From Neobacillus soli NBRC 102451 (GTDB lineage: Bacteria; Bacillota; Bacilli; Bacillales; Cytobacillaceae), in assembly GCF_001591665.1 (NCBI RefSeq), contig NZ_BCVI01000051.1:1-64000 (forward strand): a DNA stretch of 64,000 nt. Direction: 5' to 3'. The stretch's first letter is position 1. The number at the start of each line of letters is the position of its first letter. Below, piece by piece: positions 27,016 through 35,897 of the stretch. The position numbers were made by a program, and so were the translations under genes. The notes beneath the pieces were generated by a model. The model worked only from the letters and a program-made list of their open reading frames with translations, did no database searches and was not told the DNA's origin.

Positions 27016-27780
27016 TTATAGGTTTGAATGTATTAGGTTTAAAACCCTCCGTAACTCAGTTACGTCCACTTGCCCGGGGGCAGAAACTTTTCTTGCAGCG
27101 CCAAAAGTAATCGCTGAGCCAAATACTTCCCCTGCCAATCGGCTGATGGCCCCTTTGCCAGACATCGACATGGTAACGATTGGTCTATCAGCATACTGTT
27201 CATTCATCGTGTTAGTCGCGTCTAATAGGATCAATACATCTGCTGGACTCTTTGGCATCACCGCAATTTTTGGTAGGTCTCCCCCTAATTCCTGTGCCTT
27301 TCGCAGTCGTGATACAATTTCTTCTTTTGGAGGAGTTTTGTCAAAATCATGATTAGAGAGGATAACAAACACTCTATGTTCATGAGCCCATTTGATTAGG
27401 GTTTTGACATCCTGTTCATTATTAAATAACTCCACATCAATGATATCTACAAGTCCTTTACCAGCAATTACCTTATTTAATTTAAAATAATACTCAGTGC
27501 TAATCTCTCGTTCTCCACCTTCTTCAGCACTTCGGAATGTAAAAATAAGTGGTATGTCAGCCACGATAGTCCGAATTTCTACAAGCGCATTTTCAACCTT
27601 CAGGATGTTTTCAACGTGTTCAAAAAAGTCAACCCGCCACTCAACAATATCTACATCCAGAGTTTTTAGATGCTCAGCTTCTTCCTTTAATTGCTGTAGA
27701 GTTTCCCCAACCATCGACACACAAATTTTTGGTGCACCTTCACCGATTGTAAGCCCTCTAACTGTGACCGTTTTTTTCAT
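27016..27780 (-). CDS. aroD: Type I 3-dehydroquinate dehydratase
   Basis: A 254-residue class I dehydroquinase of the shikimate pathway, forming a Schiff base on a lysine. EWRVDFFEH (about residues 47-55) holds the substrate-binding Glu/Arg, VILSNHDFDKTP the catalytic His near 143, IAVMPKS the Schiff-base Lys near 170, and ITFGAARKVSAPGQ the closing loop. Tandem ATG codons follow AGAGGTG; the second, at 27780, has the better spacing. It is 15 bases downstream of aroK. Confidence 0.95.
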   Translation of the reverse strand: MKKTVTVRGLTIGEGAPKICVSMVGETLQQLKEEAEHLKTLDVDIVEWRVDFFEHVENILKVENALVEIRTIVADIPLIFTFRSAEEGGEREISTEYYFKLNKVIAGKGLVDIIDVELFNNEQDVKTLIKWAHEHRVFVILSNHDFDKTPPKEEIVSRLRKAQELGGDLPKIAVMPKSPADVLILLDATNTMNEQYADRPIVTMSMSGKGAISRLAGEVFGSAITFGAARKVSAPGQVDVTELRRVLNLIHSNL

Positions 27781-27795
27781 CATACACCTCTTCTC

Positions 27796-28332
27796 TCACA
27801 TCAAATCTGATAATTTGTTAATAATTTGATTAGCAATCACATCTACATTCATATTATCAGTAACGACTTTCAAATGATGATTCGAATAGATTTCTTGCCT
27901 GTTATTAAATAGCTCTTCCATTTCTTTTACGGACTTCCCCTTTAAAACCGGGCGGCTATCAAGAATTAGGTCTAATCTGTCTTTCCAGCCTTCGAACGAT
28001 AAGTCTAGAAAAATAACAATACTAGTAGACAAACTAACATTTCTAATTTCCTCCTGTAAAAAGGATCCACCGCCTGGAGATAAAACCTTATTCTTTTGAT
28101 TACATAAGCTAAAGATTAAGCTTTTTTCTTTTTCTCTAAAAGCCTTTTCACCTAGTTTATTGAAAATTTCTGAAACTGGCATTCCAAATTCCTTTTCAAT
28201 TTCTTCATCAACATCAATAAATTCACGCTGAAGTTTTTTAGCAACAAGCTTTCCAACAGTCGTTTTTCCAACACCCATAAAACCTATTAATATAATATTT
28301 TTTCCTTTTAATGAAACATCGATGTTATTCAT
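27796..28332 (-). CDS. aroK: Shikimate kinase
   Basis: A 178-residue P-loop kinase. GFMGVGKTT (residues 17-25) is Walker A, DVDEEIEKEFGMPVSEIF (about 40-57) the shikimate-binding DxD region, LSPGGGSF (about 88-95) the conserved GGG turn, and LILDSRPVL the lid arginine. It phosphorylates shikimate just after the AroD/AroE steps, and it is co-transcribed with aroD. AGGGGG lies about eleven bases upstream of ATG, a slightly long gap. Confidence 0.94.
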   Translation of the reverse strand: MNNIDVSLKGKNIILIGFMGVGKTTVGKLVAKKLQREFIDVDEEIEKEFGMPVSEIFNKLGEKAFREKEKSLIFSLCNQKNKVLSPGGGSFLQEEIRNVSLSTSIVIFLDLSFEGWKDRLDLILDSRPVLKGKSVKEMEELFNNRQEIYSNHHLKVVTDNMNVDVIANQIINKLSDLM

Positions 28333-28724
28333 AATGAGTAAATCCCCCTAAAGATAAAAAATTCCAGGAAACCATGTTAAATAATTATAATCTTTAATAA
28401 TGCTTAAAAACAATAACCACTTTAGAGCTACGGTATGTCCTTAAGTTGCCAGAAAGCCGTTACACAGATTTCAAAAGGTGGTGTCCTTAAGAATTGGTGC
28501 GTAAATTCGTACTAACTTTTTCAATAAACTCCTGTACTCTCCATAGGGGCATCTGTTTCTAAAAAAATGCCATATAATACTATAGCAAATTTCCTCTTTT
28601 AGTAATATTAAATACTACGTTGATAGAAAATTCCTAATTTTTTAAATCCTCATTTTATACTAATCTCTTTTATGATACAGTAGTTATGTATATAAAAATT
28701 AACTAATAGAGAGGTGCTATATTA
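28333..28724. other. 392-base non-coding stretch between aroK and prsA
   Basis: The stretch carries the promoters of two divergent genes but no open frame I can support. It holds a direct repeat TGTCCTTAAG at 28436-28445 and 28482-28491 (46 bases apart). On the - strand, near 28535-28560, PMESTGVY followed by a stop recalls an IS110-type transposase motif; that is too short to call. Confidence 0.6.
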
Positions 28725-29621
28725 ATGAAGAAACCCATTCTTGTTATGTCAATCGCCGCTGGATTGTTAGCGCTTTCCAGCTGTAGTAGTGCCACAAGTA
28801 CCACTGCTGGAAAAATAATTGCAGAAACAAAAGTTGGAAGTGTTACAGAAGATGATTTAATTACTGAACTAAAAGCAAATTACGGAGATCAAGTAGAAGA
28901 AGCACTTCAATCAGTTCTTTTAACAAAAATTCTTTCTAAAGAATTTAAAGTAAATGAAAAAGAAATCAACGAAGAAATTAATAAAGATAAGGAAAAGATG
29001 GCTGAGCAGTTCGACCAAGCCATTCAACAAAGTCAATATAAGACATTTGAAAACTATAAAAGAGGGATTAAACTAAGTCTACTTTTAGAGAAAGCCGCTA
29101 AGAAGAACTTAAAAATATCGGATGAAGACTTGAAGAAATACTTTGAAACCTGGCAGCCTGAAATTAGAGCAAGCCATATATTAGTCCTCGACAAGGAAAC
29201 CGCGAAAGAAGTCAAAGCAAAACTAGACAATGGCGGTTCATTTGAAAAGCTAGCTCAAGAATACTCCAATGACGAACCTACTGCTGTATGGGGCGGTGAT
29301 CTAGGATGGTTTAAATCAGGTGAAATGGATCCGAAGTTTGAAGAAGCTGCCTACAAATTAAAGGTTAATGAAATTAGCTCCCCCATTGAAACTGTTCATG
29401 GATGGCATATTATTCAATTAACAGACAAAAAAGAAAAAGAGTCTTTTGAAAAGCTTAGAAAAGAACTTGAAAAGAAATATGTATTAGACCATGCGGATCC
29501 AAATGAGATAATAAGTAAAGCACTAAAGGAATCAAATATCAAAGTAAAGGATAAAGATTTAAAAATCACATTCGATACAATTCTAAAAAAGGTGTCAGAA
29601 AAGGATACTACAAAAAAATAA
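28725..29621 (+). CDS. prsA: PrsA-type peptidyl-prolyl isomerase lipoprotein
   Basis: A 298-residue extracellular foldase. Residues 1-20 are a lipoprotein signal ending LALSSC, with Cys20 as lipid anchor. A SurA-like N-domain (about 30-130) precedes the parvulin domain, about 143-240, with RASHILV, GGDLGWF and HGWHIIQL, and a charged tail follows. PrsA helps exported proteins fold at the membrane-wall interface; the secreted M4 proteases nearby are plausible clients (inference). It is monocistronic with its own terminator. Confidence 0.94.
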   Translation: MKKPILVMSIAAGLLALSSCSSATSTTAGKIIAETKVGSVTEDDLITELKANYGDQVEEALQSVLLTKILSKEFKVNEKEINEEINKDKEKMAEQFDQAIQQSQYKTFENYKRGIKLSLLLEKAAKKNLKISDEDLKKYFETWQPEIRASHILVLDKETAKEVKAKLDNGGSFEKLAQEYSNDEPTAVWGGDLGWFKSGEMDPKFEEAAYKLKVNEISSPIETVHGWHIIQLTDKKEKESFEKLRKELEKKYVLDHADPNEIISKALKESNIKVKDKDLKITFDTILKKVSEKDTTKK

Positions 29622-29653
29622 GAAAATATTGAAAATAACATCTATCAATGTAA

Positions 29654-29688
29654 AAGGATACTTTCTAATAAATCCCGAAAGTATCCTT
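29654..29688 (+). terminator. Terminator of prsA
   Basis: AAGGATACTTTC and GAAAGTATCCTT form a 12-bp perfect stem with an 11-base loop, followed by CTTTC. Confidence 0.85.
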
Positions 29689-29789
29689 CTTTCATTAAAG
29701 CAGGCGTATTAAATTATAATGTACCTTAATTAGTATGATCCCTTCACGAATCTTGTTTAGATATATTAACTGTTGATTTTTATCAAAAA

Positions 29790-30368
29790 CTAAACTATAT
29801 CCTCTTTGGTTACCACGTTTTTAGTTTTTCTATCAATTTCTTTTAGTCCAAAATAGATATTAAACGCTGCAAAACCAAGTAGCAAAATACCTGGACCAAT
29901 GAGCAAGAGGGCGGAACCCTTTTTTGATTGTGCAAAATCTATGAAGTATCCAATATAAGGAATGGTAAATCCAGAATAAATAGCAACAACATTTTCAGAT
30001 AGGATAGGATCAATATCTGGACCATCGTTGTTATCACCTTTGGTTTTATACAGGACATTTGGCCCACTAGTTGTAACTCCAATAATTCTATGAGTCACCA
30101 GAATTCCCTCTTTTGTTTTGAATGTGATAACATCATCTTTCTTAAGTACATTTCTTTCTTTTGAATTAAGTGGTTTCACCCCGATAATAGAACCTGTTAG
30201 AAAGGTCGGTTCCATTGATCCCGATAAGACAGTTTTTAGTTGATAGCCAAAGACCTGTGCCTCCCCTTTAGATGCTTTTGAGGAGATCACAAGAAATGCC
30301 ATTAAGATTAAGTTTAAGAATAAAACTACTGTAATTATGTTGCTAATTACTTTTAAAATCTTTTTCAA
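29790..30368 (-). CDS. sipW: Signal peptidase I, SipW (ER) type
   Basis: A 192-residue membrane peptidase: N-terminal helix about 8-29, catalytic Ser51 in LSGSMEPTF, His93 in VTHRII instead of the usual bacterial lysine, and a C-terminal helix near 160-180. This Ser-His form is the SipW type that processes TasA/CalY and TapA. I choose TTG 30368 (MKKILKVISN), with AGGTGG five bases upstream; ATG 30401 has no ribosome site, and 192 residues fits SipW. It follows the TapA-like gene, as in B. subtilis tapA-sipW-tasA, but the TasA-family gene is 4.6 kb away. Confidence 0.93.
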   Translation of the reverse strand: MKKILKVISNIITVVLFLNLILMAFLVISSKASKGEAQVFGYQLKTVLSGSMEPTFLTGSIIGVKPLNSKERNVLKKDDVITFKTKEGILVTHRIIGVTTSGPNVLYKTKGDNNDGPDIDPILSENVVAIYSGFTIPYIGYFIDFAQSKKGSALLLIGPGILLLGFAAFNIYFGLKEIDRKTKNVVTKEDIV

Positions 30369-30445
30369 ACTTCCCACCTGCCTCATATTATATAATTGCA
30401 ACTTTACCGGCTTGCTCCTGCATTATTTTTCTTTGATCATGTTTA

Positions 30446-31135
30446 TTAATTATTTTCCCCTGTATTTATATTCTCTTCTGACATCTCATTTTCGGCTGTA
30501 CTAGATTCATTACCTTTTTCAATAGAATTGTTTACCTCTTCTTGTTTTTCAGTGGGCTCGTTCCCCACTGTTTCGTTTGAAGAGTTTTCCTTAGATAATA
30601 AACGGACTTCAATTTCCCCACTCCAGAGTTCATGTACACCCTTACCAGGATAATCTTCATCAAAAATCTTAAAACTATAAAATCCGCTATTGGCTGGTGT
30701 AAAAAGTATTTCTTGTTCCTGACCCTTTGTAATTGGTATAAAGGTTAACGGTACTGATACCTTACTTCCATTTTTTGGATTACCTTTTTCTATAAAGTAA
30801 ACCTCATACTTTCCATTTGTTTTCATTGTTTCCCCAGTGTTCTTGATAGATGCATATATATTTTTCCCATCAAATCTTTCACCAGTTAATTTTAATTTAC
30901 TGCAATCTCCTTGACCGAGGTTTTCTGAACAACTAGGAACATCTACAATAGCCCATGATCCCGCTTGTATCACTCCAGTTACTGTACTAGTATCGGTAAA
31001 AAATGCATTCGTTTGACCAGTTATAGGAACAAATGCCCACAGGAATAAATAGAATACAGCTAAAAGTTTTACAAAAACCCCTATTAATTTATTACTCCTC
31101 CTAATTTCCCTTAATCGTAGGTTTCGTATCGTAAT
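30446..31135 (-). CDS. tapA: TapA-like amyloid-fibre assembly protein without a canonical start codon
   Basis: The open frame 30446-30973 starts inside a TapA-type domain: Cys-containing VDVPSCSENLGQGDC, SIKNTGE, YEVYFIEKGNPKNGSKV, SGFYSFKIFDEDYPGKG and an acidic low-complexity tail. In the same frame the reading continues upstream without stop through a charged N-terminus, a membrane segment (LIGVFVKLLAVFYLFLWAFV) and a TNAFFTDTST cleavage-type region, as expected for TapA. Yet no ATG, GTG or TTG lies before the membrane segment. GGGGGAGGG stands six bases before ATA 31129 and directly before ATT 31135. Either a non-canonical start is used, the start was lost, or translation begins at GTG 30973 without export signal. 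Confidence 0.65.
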   Translation of the reverse strand: MTIRNLRLREIRRSNKLIGVFVKLLAVFYLFLWAFVPITGQTNAFFTDTSTVTGVIQAGSWAIVDVPSCSENLGQGDCSKLKLTGERFDGKNIYASIKNTGETMKTNGKYEVYFIEKGNPKNGSKVSVPLTFIPITKGQEQEILFTPANSGFYSFKIFDEDYPGKGVHELWSGEIEVRLLSKENSSNETVGNEPTEKQEEVNNSIEKGNESSTAENEMSEENINTGENN

Positions 31136-31470
31136 CCCTCCCCCAAGGTCCCGTTCCTCTCTTAATTGCTATCAATTATTATAAAGAACTATTAATCTTA
31201 GTTTATTTCATCATTATTATTTTGGAAAAGTTCAAATTCAACCATTTGTTCTTTATAAATGGTTGTTTTCGTTCGTTTCCTCAATATTACTCGAGCTGCC
31301 TCAATATTTTGTATTTTCCATTAATTTTTATTCTTACATTAATATTTCTTTCTATGTAAGTGATTTTCCTTTGCCAGATAACAATTTGTACTAAGATTTT
31401 TTTTCAATTCCTCCCAATAAAATAAAGAGTGCCCCAAAAAGGTCAGTTTCGAGACACCCCTCCTTAAATA
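31136..31470. other. Non-coding stretch upstream of tapA with two SinR-like boxes
   Basis: AAAGAAC (31183-31189) and GTTCTTT (31248-31254) are an inverted pair of the SinR motif GTTCTYT, 65 bases apart, upstream of the TapA-like gene. In B. subtilis SinR represses tapA through such boxes. The right end holds the terminator of the first M4 protease. No gene was seen. Confidence 0.5.
31425..31461 (-). terminator. Terminator of M4 protease 1
   Basis: On the - strand AGGGGTGTCTCGAAA pairs with TTTTGGGGCACTCTT using several G-U pairs, around a seven-base loop. It resembles the hairpin after the second M4 gene, so gene and terminator probably duplicated together. Confidence 0.65.
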
Positions 31471-33084
31471 TTAATTAATTCCAACTGCAGTATACGCTTG
31501 TTGTACCGCTCTAACTTGTTTAGAGCTGGCTCCATATAAATCTGTTGCAGCTTGAATGGCAGCTTGTCTCATCATACTAAAGTTTGAACTTTGCGTTAAA
31601 TAAAGAGTTAGTGCTCGGTAATAGATTTGTTCTGTTGCTTCACGGCCTACGCCTTGTACTGTTACACCATAATGGGTGCCGCCATCAGAAATCAGATATG
31701 CTGCCTTGTTATTAATACTACTATTAATATGAACGCCGCCACTATCTAAGGTGCCAATATATCTCTTGCTCCAATGGTCTGGTGAATAACCGCTTTCAGT
31801 TCTCACATCTACAATTTCAGCTGGATTACTCATTGAACGAATCGCGATTTTTTCATCTTTGTTTACAACAACATTTTCGCCGATCAACCAGTCATCTCTG
31901 TCAACCATTGCACCAAATATATCGGACATAGACTCATTTAATGCCCCGGATTCATTTCGATAGGTTAAATTGGCTGTATGTTGAGTAACACCGTGGGCCA
32001 TCTCATGGGCTGCCACATCCAATGCAGCCGAATAAAATGCCCGTGTGATTCCATCACCATCGCCGTATGACATTTGTACACCATTCCATGATGCGTTATT
32101 CCACTTATCACCAACATGTACAGCAGAAATCAATTGCTGTCCTTTATTATCGACAGAATCACGCCCAAATGTGTTTTTAAAATAATCATAGGTCTTCATT
32201 GCATTTCCATGTGCATCCACACTTGCTCCATCATGAAAAGATTTAGACAAGCTTGTGACGAGGACATTTTTTCCGCTTGACTGATCATATGTGATAATAC
32301 CTTTTCCTCGCGAAAACCCACGAAGCTCATACAATCCATCAATAAATTGAACATCCAACAGCTGTTTTGTACCAAGTACCCCCATTCCAAATGCACTTAG
32401 ATCCTGTGCTGCATTATAATGATCCACAATATTTCCGTTTGTTGCATCAATGAAATAATGCCAGTATCCAACCTTAGGATTGCTAGTAGAGGCTTTGACA
32501 AGGTAGGTGTTATAAAATGCTCCATCATGTTCATAGATAAACTGTTCCGCATTAATTGGAGCATCGTATTGGTCCACTTTGCCAATTTTCTTTTCAATAG
32601 CTTCTTTAGTTATGTCAATTGCTTCATTTTTTGAAATTGCAGCCTCTATATTGATATTTTTATCCTCAAGATTAGGCACAACCTCGCCGAAGAATGATGT
32701 AACATTATCGCTTTTATCCAAGGCTAAAGTTGATTCAGAACCAAATATAGGAATTCCCTTATATTGCTCAACGAGCCTAAAGTGGTGAGTGCCTGTTCCT
32801 TGGTCCGCCTTTTCTTCTTTAACTTTAAAGTGGTTTTTCATGTCCCCTTTAATTTTAAACTTTTGGCTATTCTCAGTGAGGTAGGAAAAGGCAATATCTC
32901 TTTTGCTTAGCCCTTTTTTTGTTTTAGGAGCCCAGGTTTCACCGATGAAGGAAGGGGTACCATACTCAGAACTATAATGAATCTTTGATTCCTGTGCACT
33001 TACGGTTGAACCAGCTGTAGCAAACGTCCCAAGGGCAACGGACAGGGCCAAAGTAGAGGAAATCACATTTTTGTTTAATTTCAA
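31471..33084 (-). CDS. Secreted M4 neutral metalloprotease, paralogue 1
   Basis: A 537-residue thermolysin/bacillolysin-type preproenzyme. Residues 1-30 are a Sec signal peptide; about 40-90 FTP and 110-200 PepSY propeptide; about 225-375 the M4 N-domain; and the rest the helical C-domain. The zinc site is HEMAHG with Glu361, and the third ligand Glu is in NESGALNESMSD. The TTG start follows GGAGG by nine bases. It is the nearest of three M4 genes to tapA-sipW. The lone difference from the second copy is slight domain divergence; both look active. Confidence 0.94.
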   Translation of the reverse strand: MKLNKNVISSTLALSVALGTFATAGSTVSAQESKIHYSSEYGTPSFIGETWAPKTKKGLSKRDIAFSYLTENSQKFKIKGDMKNHFKVKEEKADQGTGTHHFRLVEQYKGIPIFGSESTLALDKSDNVTSFFGEVVPNLEDKNINIEAAISKNEAIDITKEAIEKKIGKVDQYDAPINAEQFIYEHDGAFYNTYLVKASTSNPKVGYWHYFIDATNGNIVDHYNAAQDLSAFGMGVLGTKQLLDVQFIDGLYELRGFSRGKGIITYDQSSGKNVLVTSLSKSFHDGASVDAHGNAMKTYDYFKNTFGRDSVDNKGQQLISAVHVGDKWNNASWNGVQMSYGDGDGITRAFYSAALDVAAHEMAHGVTQHTANLTYRNESGALNESMSDIFGAMVDRDDWLIGENVVVNKDEKIAIRSMSNPAEIVDVRTESGYSPDHWSKRYIGTLDSGGVHINSSINNKAAYLISDGGTHYGVTVQGVGREATEQIYYRALTLYLTQSSNFSMMRQAAIQAATDLYGASSKQVRAVQQAYTAVGIN

Positions 33085-33166
33085 TTGTCTAAACCTCCAA
33101 AATAAATTTAAACTACTATTTTGCTAGACATTATCATAGCATGGGCAGAACTCTTTTTCCGAAATA

Positions 33167-33204
33167 AGAGGATGCCCCAAATGATTAAGTTTGAGGCACC
33201 CTCT
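33167..33204 (-). terminator. Terminator of M4 protease 2
   Basis: AGAGGATGCCCCAAA and TTTGAGGCACCCTCT pair over 15 positions with a few G-U or mismatched pairs, around an eight-base loop. It lies just past the stop at 33220. Confidence 0.75.
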
Positions 33205-33219
33205 TTCTTTTGTTTAAAT

Positions 33220-34833
33220 TTAGAAAACACCTACAGCCGTGTACGCTTGTTGTACAGCTTTAACTTCTTTGGAACTAGCTCCATATAGGTCTGTTGCTGC
33301 TTGAATGGCTGCTGATCTCATCAAAGAGAAGTTAGAGCTTTTTGTTAAATATTTTGTAAGGGCACGGTAATAGATTTGTTCTGTTGCGTCACGCCCTACC
33401 CCAGTCACTGTAACACCGTAATGTGTCCCACCATCTGACATCAGATAAGCAGCTTTATTATTAATACTGCTATTGATATGAACGCCGCCACTGTCTAATG
33501 TGCCAGTATAGCGCTTGCTCCAATGGTCAGGCGAGAAACCGCTTTCAGTTCTAGCATCAACAATTTCAGCCGGGTTACTCATAGAACGAAGTGCTTTATT
33601 TGTTCCAGTTTTAATAAGCTTCTCTCCAATTAGCCATTCTGGATCATCTCTGTCAACCATTTTAGCAAAGATATCAGACATAGATTCGTTTAGAGCACCG
33701 GACTCATATGAATAGATTAAATTGGCTGTATACTCCGTTACTCCATGAGTCAACTCATGCGCAGCAACGTCTAATCCGCTGGCAAAATTGTAATAGTTCA
33801 CACCATCCCCATCACCGTAAGACATTTGTCTTCCGTTCCAGGAGGCGTTATTCCAGTTGTTATTTACGTGGACAGCAGAAACTAATTTAAATCCTTTATC
33901 ATCTACTGAATTACGACCAAAGGTCTTTAGATAATAGTCGTATGTCTTTTGTGCAAATGTATGGGCATTTACTGCTGCCCCATCTGTAAACATTTTACTT
34001 AGGCTAGTTACCATTTTGTTAGCGTTCTTTGCGTCATTGGTGACAATCCCTTTACCTCTAGTCGTATCGTTGAGTCCATATACCCCGTCAATGAATTGGG
34101 CTTCAAACATCTGCTTGTCGTTAAACACTCCGTTACCAAATGCGATGACTTCATCAGATGCATTGTATCGATCAACAATATTTCCGTTTGTAGCATCAAT
34201 GAAATAATGCCAATAACCAACCTTAGGTTCAACAGTAGAAACTTTTACTAGATAAGTGTTATAGAAAGCACCATCATGTTCATAGATAAACTGTTCAACA
34301 TTAAAATCACCATCATATTGGTCTACCTTGCCAATTTTCTTTTCAATACCTGCTTTTGCTATTTTGATTGCTTCAGTTTCAGAAATAGCAGTTTCTGTAT
34401 TGATATTTTTATCGTCAAGATTTGGTACAACCTCACCGAAAAAGGATGTAACATTGTTATCTTTATCCAGTGCTAAAGTTGAATCAGATCCAAAAATTGG
34501 AATACCTTTATACTCCTCAACAAGTCTAAAATGATGGGTTCCTAATTTATTATCGGCTTGTTCTTGAATTACTTTAAAGTTCTTATTCATGTCACCTTTT
34601 AGTTTAAATTTTTTGCCATTTTCCTCAAGATAAGAAAAGGCAATATCCCTCTTACTTAGCCCTTTTTTCGTTTTTGGAGCCCAAGTTTCACCCATAAAGG
34701 AAGGCGTTCCATACTCCGCATTATACTTGAAATGTGGTTCCTGCGGACTTGCAGCCAAGCCACTTGACGCAAAGGTTCCAAGTGCAATGGATAATGCAAA
34801 AGCAGAGGAAATAACTTTTTTATTTATTTTCAT
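33220..34833 (-). CDS. Secreted M4 neutral metalloprotease, paralogue 2
   Basis: A 537-residue preproenzyme of the same plan as its downstream neighbour. Signal peptide 1-27, FTP and PepSY propeptide, then the catalytic domains. HELTHGVTEYT contains the zinc histidines and Glu360; the distal Glu is in YESGALNESMSD. The Met/Ala to Leu/Thr change in HExxH is the form seen in thermolysin-like enzymes. GGAGGG precedes ATG 34833. It is separated from calY by only 111 bases and carries its own terminator. Confidence 0.94.
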   Translation of the reverse strand: MKINKKVISSAFALSIALGTFASSGLAASPQEPHFKYNAEYGTPSFMGETWAPKTKKGLSKRDIAFSYLEENGKKFKLKGDMNKNFKVIQEQADNKLGTHHFRLVEEYKGIPIFGSDSTLALDKDNNVTSFFGEVVPNLDDKNINTETAISETEAIKIAKAGIEKKIGKVDQYDGDFNVEQFIYEHDGAFYNTYLVKVSTVEPKVGYWHYFIDATNGNIVDRYNASDEVIAFGNGVFNDKQMFEAQFIDGVYGLNDTTRGKGIVTNDAKNANKMVTSLSKMFTDGAAVNAHTFAQKTYDYYLKTFGRNSVDDKGFKLVSAVHVNNNWNNASWNGRQMSYGDGDGVNYYNFASGLDVAAHELTHGVTEYTANLIYSYESGALNESMSDIFAKMVDRDDPEWLIGEKLIKTGTNKALRSMSNPAEIVDARTESGFSPDHWSKRYTGTLDSGGVHINSSINNKAAYLMSDGGTHYGVTVTGVGRDATEQIYYRALTKYLTKSSNFSLMRSAAIQAATDLYGASSKEVKAVQQAYTAVGVF

Positions 34834-34944
34834 TTAACTATCCCTCCAAGTTATATAACAATAAATTCAATTTGGACGATGAATCTTCAAGGACTACAAT
34901 TCTATATTCTATGAATAATAGTCGGTAAAGGTTAGATAACTATC

Positions 34945-35538
34945 TTATTTTGCATCTCCAGCCATTTGAGAGGCAATAAACGTCCAATCAAGATTAAGAG
35001 TGTCACCTTGGAAAACGTTTTGATCCTTACCGTTATCAACGAAGTCAAACTGTACCCATAGGTCATTGACTGCTCCAGGTTCAAGTCCACTATTTTTCTT
35101 AAAGAATGGATCTAAAATGGACTTCTGAACAAGATCTGGGCTCATTGCTTTTAAATCTGCTAGTGTTGTTTCAAAAATAGGTTCATTTTCTTTGTCCCAA
35201 TTCCATAAGAATCTAACCATAATGTGTTCCCCGAAATCTCCAGCACCATTATCACCTTTGGCATCAGTGACAGTATAGTCAGTTTTTAATTTCACGTCTT
35301 TGATTTTCAAGGAGCCTTTATTGGCTAATTTGAAATCACGCACCATCGTATCGCCAGGTTTAAGATCTTTAAGGTTAACAAGCACGCCAGGATCAACAGA
35401 CAAATCCAAAGTACCTGCAGCAAATGTATTATGCGTTACTTCTGTATCGCTGAAATATGCATATGTACCCCCGCCGATTAATGATAGGCCGAGTGCTGCT
35501 GAAGCTAAACCTAAACCAAGTTTTTTCTTTATACTCAC
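34945..35538 (-). CDS. calY: CalY/TasA family matrix protein (camelysin-like)
   Basis: A 197-residue secreted protein with the SipW-type signal MSIKKKLGLGLASAALGLSL and GGGTYAYFSDTEV, cleaved near residue 28. The mature part (TFAAGTLDLSVDP, KPGDTMVRDFKLANKGSLKI) is the beta-rich TasA/camelysin fold that forms extracellular fibres. Its size matches CalY better than TasA. The GTG start follows AGGAGG. SipW (29.8 kb) and the TapA-like gene are the expected partners; two M4 genes lie between them. Confidence 0.92.
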   Translation of the reverse strand: MSIKKKLGLGLASAALGLSLIGGGTYAYFSDTEVTHNTFAAGTLDLSVDPGVLVNLKDLKPGDTMVRDFKLANKGSLKIKDVKLKTDYTVTDAKGDNGAGDFGEHIMVRFLWNWDKENEPIFETTLADLKAMSPDLVQKSILDPFFKKNSGLEPGAVNDLWVQFDFVDNGKDQNVFQGDTLNLDWTFIASQMAGDAK

Positions 35539-35897
35539 TTTATTTCCTCCTCTTCATCTTTTAAAAATAGTGCCGCCATCCCTGTTTGTTTAGCGAGTAC
35601 GTACATTTCAAAGCAACTTTTATTTTTAATCAATAACCTCCTCTTTACTTTGTTAAAGGGTCGTTTAGTCTTCACTTTAGAAGAAACTACCTAGTTACTA
35701 AGCTTGAAAAAACCCATTAACATATTCTTAATTGCAGTTCAATTAATCCTTAATAGAGAACCACTTGGTTTTAGTATAAACTAGTTTACTATGAATTCAA
35801 ACTTGCAAATATAGCTATTTATACTTTATAAAGAACACTTTTCTTCGATTTTCTAATTCATTCTCTATTTTTCTTTATTTTTTGAAAAATAAAAATT
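35539..35897. other. 359-base non-coding calY upstream region
   Basis: A+T-rich region with the calY promoter. AAAGAAC at 35830-35836 is a single SinR-type box in inverted orientation, and AGTTTACTATGAATT-like sequence occurs near 35785. No gene or repeat was found. Confidence 0.4.

Noticed and set aside
28535..28560. PMESTGVY on the - strand, like the MESTGVYW motif of IS110 transposases
   Set aside because: Only about eight residues match, a stop follows at once, and the surrounding frames do not fit the family. Not enough to call an insertion sequence.
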